Source of the DNA: Bulleidia sp.
Lineage (GTDB): Bacteria; Bacillota_I; Bacilli_A; Erysipelotrichales; Erysipelotrichaceae
Assembly: GCA_016293365.1 (NCBI GenBank)
Contig: JAEDEK010000017.1
Location: 1-23,208, forward strand
Direction of reading: 5' to 3'
Length of the DNA stretch: 23,208 nt
The translations under genes were made by a program, and so were the position numbers. Positions 1 to 7,112 of the stretch are shown piece by piece. Numbering within the stretch: position 1 is the first letter of the stretch; the number at the start of each line of letters is the position of its first letter. The notes below the pieces were generated by a model that saw only the letters and a program-made list of their open reading frames with translations, did not search any database and was not told the origin of the DNA.

Positions 1-4
1 CTTA

Positions 5-253
5 TTATTTAAATTGTGTCAGAATGACATCTCTGAAAAACAGACCAAAGTTTTCTCTGTTGATCCCTGGATAGATTTTTTCATCCACCTTGATGGTAAC
101 TCCTTCTCTGTTACAGCGGGAAAGACAGAACGAACCGACAAGCTCGATTCGATCCTGCAGTCCATTTTCCTCGATTGCTTTTTCAAACATTGTGACAAGT
201 TCTTCCGATCCTTTCAGATGACAGGAAGAACCGATACAAATTGCAATTGTCAT
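5..253 (-). CDS. (2Fe-2S) ferredoxin-domain protein, NuoE/thioredoxin-like
   Basis: An 82-residue protein with the four-cysteine pattern of thioredoxin-fold [2Fe-2S] ferredoxins (NuoE/HoxE-like): C6 and C11 in CIGSSCHLKGS, then C43 and C47 in CLSRCNREG. Family knowledge: such domains bind one [2Fe-2S] cluster and pass electrons in hydrogenase or NADH-dehydrogenase-like assemblies; small free-standing versions occur in anaerobic Bacillota. I chose the ATG at 253 because GGAGAG lies 6-7 bases upstream and the conserved fold begins at once (MTIAICIG). The open frame extends much further upstream, but that part is antisense to the next gene and shows no domain. A TATAAT box lies just upstream at 281-286. 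Partner genes may lie beyond the left edge. The electron partner is unknown. Confidence 0.8.
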   Translation of the reverse strand: MTIAICIGSSCHLKGSEELVTMFEKAIEENGLQDRIELVGSFCLSRCNREGVTIKVDEKIYPGINRENFGLFFRDVILTQFK

Positions 254-280
254 AACATACTCTCCGTATCTGTAATTCAT

Positions 281-286
281 ATTATA
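281..286 (-). promoter_or_regulatory. -10 box for the ferredoxin-like gene
   Basis: On the minus strand a perfect TATAAT sits about 28 bases upstream of the ATG at 253. The -35 region is weak (TTTCAT-like at 17 bp). Confidence 0.5.
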
Positions 287-306
287 ACCGTTTTCATAAC
301 AAAATG

Positions 307-335
307 AAAAAGGAATCCCATTGATCTGGAATTCC
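307..335 (-). terminator. intrinsic terminator of the PEPCK-like gene
   Basis: A 9-bp stem (312-320 with 327-335, one G-U pair), a 6-base loop, and then TTTTT on the minus strand, 12 bases after the stop codon at 348. Confidence 0.8.
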
Positions 336-347
336 CAACATGACTGA

Positions 348-2054
348 TTATTTACCGTTTTTGACAAAGTCAAGCAGTGCTTCTGCAGCCTTGTCAATAC
401 CATGATCTCCCTTATTCGGTAAACCAAGGCATGTATAGACTTCACCAACTGGAATGTTCTGTTCAAATAAAGCTGTGAACACTCTGTCAATGATGTCAGA
501 TGTTTCTTTCTGTCGTTGCATCGGGCCAAATGGATTTGCGAAGAATGTTGTGGAAAGACCCTTTTCCTGCGTTGTACCAAGTGCAAATCTCTTACCTTCC
601 ACAAATACAGGCTTTGCTTCTTCCAGTGTGGAGAAGAAGTGCATACCACGCTTGTCAGTATAGTTGTTTGCATACAGGAACACATCAACCTTGTGGTTTG
701 CTGTAACAACCTTATATGGAGCTGCTGGTAATACAACACGTGCATTTGCCTTCTCCGGATTGAAGAAGATGGAACGGTCCATATCACGGTATGCAGTACC
801 CTTATCCAGGTCATCGAGTCTGACAAAGGCACCGACTTCTGTACCCTGGGCACGCACTTCACCGTTTTCATCAATGTGCAGTGTACCCATGTCATCGAAT
901 ACGACTTCCTGATGGTCAATCAGATCACTTGCCAGATTTGACAGAGCTTCCAGTGTTTCAGACTTGCCGGCACCGGAGTCACCCATAAACATCAGGCCCT
1001 TCTTTGTGCCATCCTTGAGATAAATGTTCACCATGGCACCATGAATCGGCAGCCATCCCTTCTGAATCATTGCCAGATTGTGCAGTGTCAGAATAGTCTT
1101 CTTTGTATAACCGAAGTAATCGATTTCAGGTGCAGCTGAAATCTTACCGATCCAGATATCATTTTCTGCATCATGCCAGAATGTTGTATCCTTACGTCCA
1201 TCCGGGTTACCGAACAGCATGATCGCATCCGGTTTTCTGCAGATCGCATCTTCTCTTCCGGCAAGTTCAAACAGGTTTGCCATCGCAACTGCAGATGAGA
1301 TGAAGTCTCTGTGGAAATATGCATAGATCAGCATGGAACCGACCTTTGCAGGATAGCAGATCCATTCCTGATCCCCTCTGATGAAATCCGCCATCGGATT
1401 GTATGGCGCATCCTGATATGTATTTGTTCTTTTGTTGAACTTCGGATGCAGGATGAGTGGTGTACGCAGCAGAATCTTGTTGATGAATGGAATACCGATC
1501 AGCGCTGCATAGCCCTTAGGTGCTTCCCATTCATAATAACTCAGCAGCATGGAGGCATTTGTACCTGCCTGCAGCTGTCTGAATACACCGTTTTCATAAC
1601 CCTGTGCACGCTGGGATACATCACGGTACAGCTGTAATACGATGTCGTTTTCCGAAACATCCGCATTGATGAAATTGCGGTCGGCAAAACCTTCGGAGTT
1701 TGTTGTATACAGGATGGAATATCTCTGCAGAGATCTCCAGTACTGATAACCTGCTTCAATAATCGCAGCAATCTCTTCCGGTCTTTCCGTATATGGATCG
1801 TTGATCCTTTCCGGGGATTCGACAAGAAGTGAAGTCAGCACGAACTTCAGTTCTTTTTTAATCAGTTCATTATCCTTACCACCTTCAGCCAGGAAATTGT
1901 AAAGGTCATAATGTGTTGCCTTCAGATGTTCCAGAAAGTGATCCAGGAATTCATCGAACAGATCTGTTTCGATGATATCACGCTTGTATGTGATGTACTT
2001 CTTTGAATAATTCATGATGACAGTGTCATCGTGGAAATAATATGCTTCCTTCAT
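348..2054 (-). CDS. PEP carboxykinase-like P-loop protein
   Basis: A 568-residue soluble protein. The C-terminal half has a P-loop GDSGAGKS (358-365), an upstream HGAMVN segment (His338) where ATP-type PEPCK has its metal-binding His, and an acidic FDD (386-388) where PEPCK has its metal-binding Asp. This order matches the nucleotide-binding half of ATP-dependent phosphoenolpyruvate carboxykinase, which converts oxaloacetate and ATP to PEP, CO2 and ADP. The P-loop is written as in HPr kinase (GDSGxGKSE) rather than the GLSGTGKTT of classical PEPCK, so it is a divergent branch. The N-terminal 300 residues match nothing I recognise firmly. Start: ATG with AAAAGGAGG 6-7 bases upstream. It has its own promoter (TTGAAA-16-TAGAAT) and terminator. 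Enzymatic role is uncertain; an HprK-like kinase is the alternative. Confidence 0.6.
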   Translation of the reverse strand: MKEAYYFHDDTVIMNYSKKYITYKRDIIETDLFDEFLDHFLEHLKATHYDLYNFLAEGGKDNELIKKELKFVLTSLLVESPERINDPYTERPEEIAAIIEAGYQYWRSLQRYSILYTTNSEGFADRNFINADVSENDIVLQLYRDVSQRAQGYENGVFRQLQAGTNASMLLSYYEWEAPKGYAALIGIPFINKILLRTPLILHPKFNKRTNTYQDAPYNPMADFIRGDQEWICYPAKVGSMLIYAYFHRDFISSAVAMANLFELAGREDAICRKPDAIMLFGNPDGRKDTTFWHDAENDIWIGKISAAPEIDYFGYTKKTILTLHNLAMIQKGWLPIHGAMVNIYLKDGTKKGLMFMGDSGAGKSETLEALSNLASDLIDHQEVVFDDMGTLHIDENGEVRAQGTEVGAFVRLDDLDKGTAYRDMDRSIFFNPEKANARVVLPAAPYKVVTANHKVDVFLYANNYTDKRGMHFFSTLEEAKPVFVEGKRFALGTTQEKGLSTTFFANPFGPMQRQKETSDIIDRVFTALFEQNIPVGEVYTCLGLPNKGDHGIDKAAEALLDFVKNGK

Positions 2055-2083
2055 TTCTGCCTCCTTTTAAATAATGCCTATCT

Positions 2084-2111
2084 ATTCTATCGTATTCACT
2101 CTCTGTTTCAA
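2084..2111 (-). promoter_or_regulatory. promoter of the PEPCK-like gene
   Basis: Minus strand -35 TTGAAA (2106-2111), 16-bp spacer, -10 TAGAAT (2084-2089), giving a short leader that carries AAAAGGAGG. Confidence 0.6.
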
Positions 2112-2125
2112 ACAGGCAAAACGAC

Positions 2126-2164
2126 AAAAAGCGCTTTCAGTATACAATTTTTTTCTGAAAACGC
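2126..2164 (-). terminator. intrinsic terminator of the trhP1-trhP2-SpoU operon
   Basis: Minus strand 10-bp stem (2155-2164 with 2131-2140, one G-U pair), A-rich loop, then TTTTT, shortly after the methyltransferase stop at 2172. Confidence 0.8.
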
Positions 2165-2171
2165 ATTTTCA

Positions 2172-2912
2172 TTATCTGTCTGTATTTGAAATACAACTGT
2201 TTCTCTGTCGGAACACTTCAAATCCAAGTACCGAAGCTGCCCCACTGGCATTGAGGGCCATACGGAAATCATTGGCATATGGAATATGAATATTCTGCTG
2301 CAGGGTATCACGTACACCACGTGATAATCCCCGCATCTCTCCTCCAATCGCAATCAGAACCGGTTGACGGTAATTTCCCTGTGTATAGGCAATGGAATCA
2401 TTCCGCATTGCCCCATAGGCAAAGACGCCATTGTTTCTGAAATATGTTATGGAAGATGGAAGATCGCAGCTTGATACGACATTGATATATTCCCATGCCC
2501 CTGCAGATGCTTTTACGATCACTGGTTCACTGCCTTCCCAGTTTCTTTCTCTGATCAGAATACCGGTACAGCCTGCACTGTAAAGAGATCTTGCGATATA
2601 ACCTAAATTAAACGGATCTTCTATCCCTTCCAGCACAACAACAAACGTATCATTTCCTTTCAGGCATTCTTCTTCCTTCTGAAACATGCGAGGCCCTGTC
2701 TGTGCAATCAGGCCACCATGGGTTCTGCCTGAAGTCAGAGCATCGATCTTTTCTCTTGGGCATGTTTCAACCGGTATGTTTCTTTCCTTTGCCCGATGAA
2801 TGATCCAGGCGGTATCCTTATTGTGCTTATCATCAGAAATGATCAGTTTTTCAATCGTTCTGTTACCGGCAAGGATGGCTGCCTTGACGCTGACATTACC
2901 TTCCAGAATCAT
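2172..2912 (-). CDS. TrmH/SpoU-family RNA 2'-O-methyltransferase
   Basis: A 246-residue protein. The N-terminal ~80 residues fit the substrate-binding domain of RlmB-like enzymes. The SPOUT catalytic domain follows, with motif 1 as NLGYIARS, motif 2 as GGEMRGLSR and motif 3 as MALNASGAASV. These form the SAM-binding trefoil knot that methylates a ribose 2'-OH in rRNA or tRNA. Motif 1 has Tyr where the usual form is N-x-G-A, and motif 3 reads IPYANDF instead of IPMxGxxxS, so the target may differ from the RlmB site G2251. The ATG overlaps the stop of the U32 gene by 4 bases (ATGA), implying translational coupling. It is the last gene of a three-gene RNA-modification operon. The family call is secure; the substrate is not. 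Confidence 0.85.
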   Translation of the reverse strand: MILEGNVSVKAAILAGNRTIEKLIISDDKHNKDTAWIIHRAKERNIPVETCPREKIDALTSGRTHGGLIAQTGPRMFQKEEECLKGNDTFVVVLEGIEDPFNLGYIARSLYSAGCTGILIRERNWEGSEPVIVKASAGAWEYINVVSSCDLPSSITYFRNNGVFAYGAMRNDSIAYTQGNYRQPVLIAIGGEMRGLSRGVRDTLQQNIHIPYANDFRMALNASGAASVLGFEVFRQRNSCISNTDR

Positions 2913-4144
2913 CTCTTCCTCCGGATGATATCATTCATCCCGACAGGAAATGGAATATGCAGTGTGACAACCTCCATCGGATGATTGGCTTTTTCCATTG
3001 CATCTCCTTTGCTTCCAGTAATGGATTCCACGGTAAAACACCTGTTTTCCATTCCTGGCGTCAGCACTTCCAGTGTTTCACCAACTGTAAATGTATTCCG
3101 CACTTCCATCTTTACTGCATCTTCTTCAAGTCCGACAACGGTACCAAGAAAGTCATGGTTGACATGAGAGTTGTTATTGACATAGTAAATCAGACTTTCA
3201 TGTCCCGCATTGCCCGAATAGAAACCTGTACATGCCTCTCTGTTTTCTCCACGCATGATTTCATGTCTGTGATATGCCATACGCTGTGGGTCTAATGGTG
3301 CTTTGTTTTCATAGATCTCATCAATCAGATGTCGGTAGCCGGATACAATGGAGGCCACATAGTATTCCGTCTTCATTCTGCCCTCAATCTTGAGTGAGGC
3401 AACTCCGGCATTCATCAGATCATACATATACTGAGATACGGAAAGATCACGGGAACTCATCGTAAACAACTGATCCTTTGTAATTTCATTTTCATCTTCA
3501 AACAGATGGTAGTTCCATCTGCAGCTTTGTGCACATCCCCCACGATTGGCATCACGTAATGTCATGCGGTTGGATAATGTGCATCTGCCAGAATAGTTGA
3601 CACACATGCCACCATGAATAAATGCTTCGGTTTCAATGGAACAGTTGCCTGCAATCTGACGGATATCTTCCATGGAGCATTCTCTTCCAAGGACAACACG
3701 ATCCAGATGAAGTGCTTCCTTGAGATATTCCGCTGCGGCAAGATTTGTGACAGACATCTGTGTGGAACAGTGTCTCTCCAGCTTTGGCGCATACTGATCT
3801 GCCAGTCGATGGACAGAAGGAGAAGCCGCAATGATTGCTGTGACACCAAAGGATTCCAGCTTCTGCAGGTATTCAATCAGACCTTCAAAGTCTTCTTCAT
3901 GCGGGATCATATTGACCGTAACATGAATTCTTGCCCCATATTCCTTTGCGAATCTGCATGCTTCTTCAATATCTTCCATTGTAAAATTGGAAGCGCGGGA
4001 TCGTAAGGAGTAGGACTGCCCGCCAAGATAGACAGCATCTGCTCCATAGCGGATGGCAAGCTTTGCACGCGCAAGGTCACCAGCCGGTGCCAGAAGCTCC
4101 GGTTTACAGAATCTATCGGATCGTTTTAAGTCCATAGTAGCCAT
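2909..4144 (-). CDS. trhP2: U32-family tRNA hydroxylation protein TrhP2 (YrrO-like)
   Basis: A 411-residue member of the peptidase U32 family. It has the PELLAPAGD opening, a TIM-barrel-like first half with ADAVYLGG, the CVNYSGRC / GGCAQSCRW cysteine segment (four Cys, probably an Fe-S site) and the SLKIEGRMK motif of the family, then a beta-rich C-terminal domain. In Bacillus subtilis the adjacent U32 pair TrhP1/TrhP2 (YrrN/YrrO, roughly 310 and 420 residues) is needed for prephenate-dependent hydroxylation of U34 to ho5U in tRNA. Size and gene order match here. The ATG lies inside the 3' end of the upstream U32 gene (32-base overlap), with GGAAGG about 11 bases upstream. Older annotations call this family a collagenase or protease. 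Confidence 0.85.
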   Translation of the reverse strand: MATMDLKRSDRFCKPELLAPAGDLARAKLAIRYGADAVYLGGQSYSLRSRASNFTMEDIEEACRFAKEYGARIHVTVNMIPHEEDFEGLIEYLQKLESFGVTAIIAASPSVHRLADQYAPKLERHCSTQMSVTNLAAAEYLKEALHLDRVVLGRECSMEDIRQIAGNCSIETEAFIHGGMCVNYSGRCTLSNRMTLRDANRGGCAQSCRWNYHLFEDENEITKDQLFTMSSRDLSVSQYMYDLMNAGVASLKIEGRMKTEYYVASIVSGYRHLIDEIYENKAPLDPQRMAYHRHEIMRGENREACTGFYSGNAGHESLIYYVNNNSHVNHDFLGTVVGLEEDAVKMEVRNTFTVGETLEVLTPGMENRCFTVESITGSKGDAMEKANHPMEVVTLHIPFPVGMNDIIRRKR

Positions 4145-4991
4145 CGCTCAATCTGCCTTCCTTTCCATATGTTTCACGATACTGAATAATCTCTTCCTGC
4201 ATGTCTTTTCCATCAAGCAGGCCCTGATAGATCCGCAGGGCGGCAATGCTCTCCTGCCTGCTTAACCATGTTCCATCAATCACAAAACGGTCAATATTCA
4301 TAAAGGATGGCATTTCATCAAAGGATTCCTGAACAAAATCAGAATAGATCATGCATGCATATGCATTTTCATAAACCGGCATTCTGCCATCTCTTTTTTC
4401 TTCCATCAGATACAGTGATCTGTTGTAATCCGGTTGAAAAGAAAGCCCGGTTTCTTCCTTGAATGCCTGCAGCAGCCGGCGCTTTGAAACGCTCATCAGC
4501 AGTCTTCCATGCACGATCAGACTTAATCCATTTACCTTTCTGCTCATATCTGATATTTCATCTTCTGTGATCAAAGAGGATACCGTCACACTTTTCAGTC
4601 CCTGCTCCATCCAGAAGGACGCATCAAAGGAAGAAGTCACAAGGGTATCCGGCTGATAGATCATACGATCGAGATATCCTTTATTCTGTGCTTCAACCAA
4701 TAGACCTGGATCGGCAAAGATAATACCATCCACGCCAGCCTGTACATACGTGTTTATCCTTTCGGACACTTCAGAAATCTCACTTTGGCCAAACAGACGG
4801 TTGATCAGAAAGGAAATCTGCATTCCTTCCTGATGTGCTGTACTGATGGCGTCAATCAGTTTATCCTCCTGGATTTCCGATAATGCCGAAAAGGAACAGT
4901 CAACCGGCGCAACAATGACTTCATCTGCACCGTTTTCTGCATATATCTTCAGATCATAGAGATCCGAACATGTTATCGCTGTTGTTTTCAT
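4113..4991 (-). CDS. trhP1: U32-family tRNA hydroxylation protein TrhP1 (YrrN-like)
   Basis: A 292-residue short U32-family protein next to the long one, as in the B. subtilis yrrN-yrrO pair that makes ho5U34 in tRNA. Recognisable parts are the GADEVIVAP strand near the N-terminus, a barrel-like alternation of strands and helices, and IVHGRLLMSVSKRRLL where long U32 proteins carry the first cysteine motif. It lacks that Cys cluster, as expected for the short subunit. I chose the ATG at 4991 (MKTTAIT). The in-frame ATG at 5000 falls within the promoter's -10 box and would not be transcribed. No proper Shine-Dalgarno precedes 4991, and the mRNA should start at or next to this codon. Confidence 0.75.
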   Translation of the reverse strand: MKTTAITCSDLYDLKIYAENGADEVIVAPVDCSFSALSEIQEDKLIDAISTAHQEGMQISFLINRLFGQSEISEVSERINTYVQAGVDGIIFADPGLLVEAQNKGYLDRMIYQPDTLVTSSFDASFWMEQGLKSVTVSSLITEDEISDMSRKVNGLSLIVHGRLLMSVSKRRLLQAFKEETGLSFQPDYNRSLYLMEEKRDGRMPVYENAYACMIYSDFVQESFDEMPSFMNIDRFVIDGTWLSRQESIAALRIYQGLLDGKDMQEEIIQYRETYGKEGRLSDGYYGLKTIR

Positions 4992-4998
4992 CCTGCAC

Positions 4999-5007
4999 AT
5001 TGTACCA
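4999..5007 (-). promoter_or_regulatory. extended -10 promoter of trhP1, possibly leaderless
   Basis: Minus strand TGG-TACAAT, with only 7 bases between the -10 hexamer and the ATG at 4991. The predicted start of transcription is within a base of the ATG. No good -35. Confidence 0.55.
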
Positions 5008-5025
5008 TATTATGCTTTGGATGCC

Positions 5026-5053
5026 TTGTGATCTGTCATGTTCTATGGTATCT
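5026..5053 (+). promoter_or_regulatory. promoter of the folT riboswitch transcript
   Basis: TTGTGA (5026-5031), 16-bp spacer, TATCTT (5048-5053) with an upstream TGG (extended -10). It starts transcription just before the riboswitch and diverges from the trhP1 promoter about 20 bases away. Confidence 0.5.
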
Positions 5054-5058
5054 TTTTG

Positions 5059-5145
5059 TTCATCGGATAGCGTTAAGTGCTGTAAAGGATTGGGAACTGA
5101 GCAGACGAAAAGCATCGCTTGCGGTTATCCGGTGCATCCCATTAC
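5059..5145 (+). promoter_or_regulatory. THF (tetrahydrofolate) riboswitch aptamer
   Basis: The leader carries the class I THF riboswitch pattern: GCGTTAAGTG (5070-5079), an ACGAA segment (5105-5109), GCGGT (5121-5125) and GGTGCATCC (5131-5139). Helices can be drawn: P2 GGATA (5065-5069) with TATCC (5126-5130); P3 TGCT (5078-5081) with AGCA (5100-5103); P4 AAGC (5110-5113) with GCTT (5117-5120). The loop TGGGA (5091-5095) can pair with TCCCA (5137-5141) as the expected pseudoknot. P1 is poorly defined. It precedes a folate transporter gene, the commonest place for this riboswitch. It should sense reduced folates and lower FolT synthesis when they are plentiful. Confidence 0.8.
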
Positions 5146-5183
5146 GTGAAATCAGGTCTTTTTTCACGAGTGGTGAAAGGAGG
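5145..5183 (+). promoter_or_regulatory. riboswitch expression platform with SD sequestrator
   Basis: CTTTTTTCAC (5158-5167) can pair fully with GTGAAAGGAG (5173-5182), hiding the Shine-Dalgarno. The same segment can instead pair with CGTGAAA (5145-5151, with TTTCACG 5162-5168), freeing it. The two helices exclude each other. No U-tract follows, so control looks translational. Confidence 0.55.
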
Positions 5184-5192
5184 CTTTTTTCT

Positions 5193-5783
5193 ATGATATT
5201 CAAAGACTGGAAAAATTCGGCATCTCATCTGAAGGATGTCAGGTATCTGTCCATTATGGCAGTGTTCATCGCAATCAAGGTAATTATCGGCTCAGCCTAT
5301 ATTCCATTATCCGAAAGTCTGCACATCAAATTCAGTTTCCTGGCAATATGTGTTGAGGCATCCATCATCGGACCAGTTGCCGGTATGGTATCCGGGCTGG
5401 TAACGGATCTGATCGGATTCATGATAGCTCCAAGTGGACCGTTTTTCCCTGGTTATACGTTAAGTGCCATGCTGACGGAACTTGTCTATGCATCTTTCCT
5501 GTACCATAAGCCATTGTCCATTGCCCGTATCACAGCCGCCAAAGCAATCAACAACTATGTGGTCAACGTATGTATCGGCTCCATCTGGTCCAGCATGCTG
5601 TATGGAAATCTCTACCTCTATTACTTCATGCGTTCCATCGTCAAAAACACACTGTTATTACCGCTGGAAGTCATCCTTCTTGTACTGCTGTTCAACCTGC
5701 TTGGGCGGACACTCAAAGCGCGTGGTTTCCTGCATGCCGATACGTCGTTTCCGATTCCTTTTCTTACCTCTAAAACAAAATGA
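5193..5783 (+). CDS. folT: ECF transporter S component, folate family (FolT)
   Basis: A 196-residue integral membrane protein with about six hydrophobic segments. It has the folate S-component features: early IAIKVIIGSAYIPLSESLHIK, then PVAGMVSGLVTDLIGFMIAPSGPFFPGYTLSAML. FolT binds folate or reduced folates and docks with the shared EcfAA'T energy module, encoded elsewhere. The ATG at 5193 follows AAAGGAGG by 9 bases. The frame is open further upstream, but that part is the THF riboswitch, so the longer start is rejected. The riboswitch and family features agree, which makes folate the likely substrate. A terminator follows the stop directly. Confidence 0.88.
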   Translation: MIFKDWKNSASHLKDVRYLSIMAVFIAIKVIIGSAYIPLSESLHIKFSFLAICVEASIIGPVAGMVSGLVTDLIGFMIAPSGPFFPGYTLSAMLTELVYASFLYHKPLSIARITAAKAINNYVVNVCIGSIWSSMLYGNLYLYYFMRSIVKNTLLLPLEVILLVLLFNLLGRTLKARGFLHADTSFPIPFLTSKTK

Positions 5784-5790
5784 TTTGATA

Positions 5791-5817
5791 AATGGGAACA
5801 CTGTGTCCCATTTTTTA
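5791..5817 (+). terminator. intrinsic terminator after folT
   Basis: ATGGGA...TCCCAT stem with a short loop, then TTTTTT (5811-5816), 8 bases after the stop. Confidence 0.85.
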
Positions 5818-5837
5818 TTTGTAGTGCTATGTGACAG

Positions 5838-5846
5838 TGCTATAAT
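5838..5846 (+). promoter_or_regulatory. extended -10 promoter of the aminotransferase operon
   Basis: TGC-TATAAT, a perfect extended -10. Transcription should begin near 5852, leaving a short leader with GAGGAG before the ATG at 5877. Confidence 0.7.
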
Positions 5847-5876
5847 TGCATGGAAAAGAAATACGAGGAGAAAACT

Positions 5877-7112
5877 ATGACTTTTGTACGTAAAAAGGCA
5901 GATATCACCCCGATTGTAGATACCGTATTTGCAATCGTAAACAAGGCAAAAGAAGATAAGGCAGTCAACGGTAGTGAAAATGTCATCGATGCGACAATCG
6001 GATCCTTATATGGAGAAGATGAAACACTGGTCGCACTGGATGAAGTATTTGATCATTACGATGAAATCGATCATCGTACCAAGGCAGCCTATGCCTCCAG
6101 TTTTACAGGAAATCCAGGTTTCCGCAAAAGTGTATATGAATGGGTAACGCAGGGGGCAGATCTTAGACTGCATCATTCCGTCATTGCCACTCCAGGTGGA
6201 TCCGGTGCTGACTTCATGGCGATCACATCATGCCTGGATGCAGGTGAAACACTGCTGATTCCTGATGTTGCATGGGGAAGCTATACTCTGATGGCTCATG
6301 AATACAACATTGACACACTCACCTACTCCATGTTTGAAGCAGATCACTTCAACCTTAACTCTGTCAAAGAAAGAGTACAGCAGCTTCTTGAAAAGCAGGA
6401 TCGTATTGTCATGGTCATCAATGATCCATGCCATAATCCGACAGGCTACTCTTTGACACAGCAGGAATGGAAAGAACTTGTATCCTTCATCAATGAAGTA
6501 TCCCAGAAAGTTCCATTCATCCTGATTGATGACATTGCCTATATCGATTATTCCAATGACCTGGATCATTCCAGAAAGTACATGGAAACATGGAACGATC
6601 TAAGCGGTAATGCAATGGTTGTTGTTGCCTTCAGCTGCTCCAAAACACTGACATCCTATGGCTTAAGATGTGGCGCTGCCATTATTCTCAACCAGAGTGC
6701 AGATGCAGTACGTGAAGTGGAAATTGTCTTTGAAAAGAAAGCCAGAGCAACATGGTCCAACATTCCAAATGCTGCCATGGAAAACTTCACATGGCTTGTG
6801 ACTCAGGATAAAGAAAAACTGCTTGCGGAAAAGCAGAAGTATATTGATCTGATGGCAGAAAGATCTTCCATCTTCTTAAAGGAAGCAAAGGCATGTGGAC
6901 TGGAAACATATCCATATAAGGAAGGCTTCTTTGTCACACTTTCCATCAAGGACAATGATTTCCGCAACCGTTATCACCAGGCGCTGATGGATGAACACAT
7001 CTACACAGTATGTGTCAACCACGGTATCCGTGTTGCGGTATGTTCCCTGCCGTTAAAGAAGGTTGCCGGCCTTGCGGAAAGAATGAAGCACATCCAGGAG
7101 TCCACTCGCTGA
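5877..7112 (+). CDS. class I/II PLP-dependent aminotransferase
   Basis: A 411-residue fold-type I PLP enzyme, normal length for the aspartate aminotransferase superfamily. Visible motifs are NDPCHNPTG (Asn that contacts PLP O3'), LIDDIAY (Asp to the pyridine N, Tyr), and FSCSKTLTSYGLRCG with the Schiff-base Lys near residue 256. The amino donor cannot be read from sequence; aromatic or branched-chain acids and Asp are all possible. The ATG at 5877 follows GAGGAG by 6 bases. The earlier in-frame ATG at 5850 lies before the predicted transcription start. The stop overlaps the next gene's start (TGATG), so the two are probably co-translated. Confidence 0.88.
   Translation: MTFVRKKADITPIVDTVFAIVNKAKEDKAVNGSENVIDATIGSLYGEDETLVALDEVFDHYDEIDHRTKAAYASSFTGNPGFRKSVYEWVTQGADLRLHHSVIATPGGSGADFMAITSCLDAGETLLIPDVAWGSYTLMAHEYNIDTLTYSMFEADHFNLNSVKERVQQLLEKQDRIVMVINDPCHNPTGYSLTQQEWKELVSFINEVSQKVPFILIDDIAYIDYSNDLDHSRKYMETWNDLSGNAMVVVAFSCSKTLTSYGLRCGAAIILNQSADAVREVEIVFEKKARATWSNIPNAAMENFTWLVTQDKEKLLAEKQKYIDLMAERSSIFLKEAKACGLETYPYKEGFFVTLSIKDNDFRNRYHQALMDEHIYTVCVNHGIRVAVCSLPLKKVAGLAERMKHIQESTR

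Noticed and set aside
254..919. Long upstream extension of the ferredoxin-like reading frame
   Set aside because: It runs antisense across part of the PEPCK-like gene, has no domain, and a TATAAT box plus GGAGAG precede the internal ATG at 253.
5145..5168. CGTGAAA...TTTCACG hairpin as an intrinsic terminator
   Set aside because: The T-run lies within the stem and is not followed by a U-tract; it fits a translational switch better.
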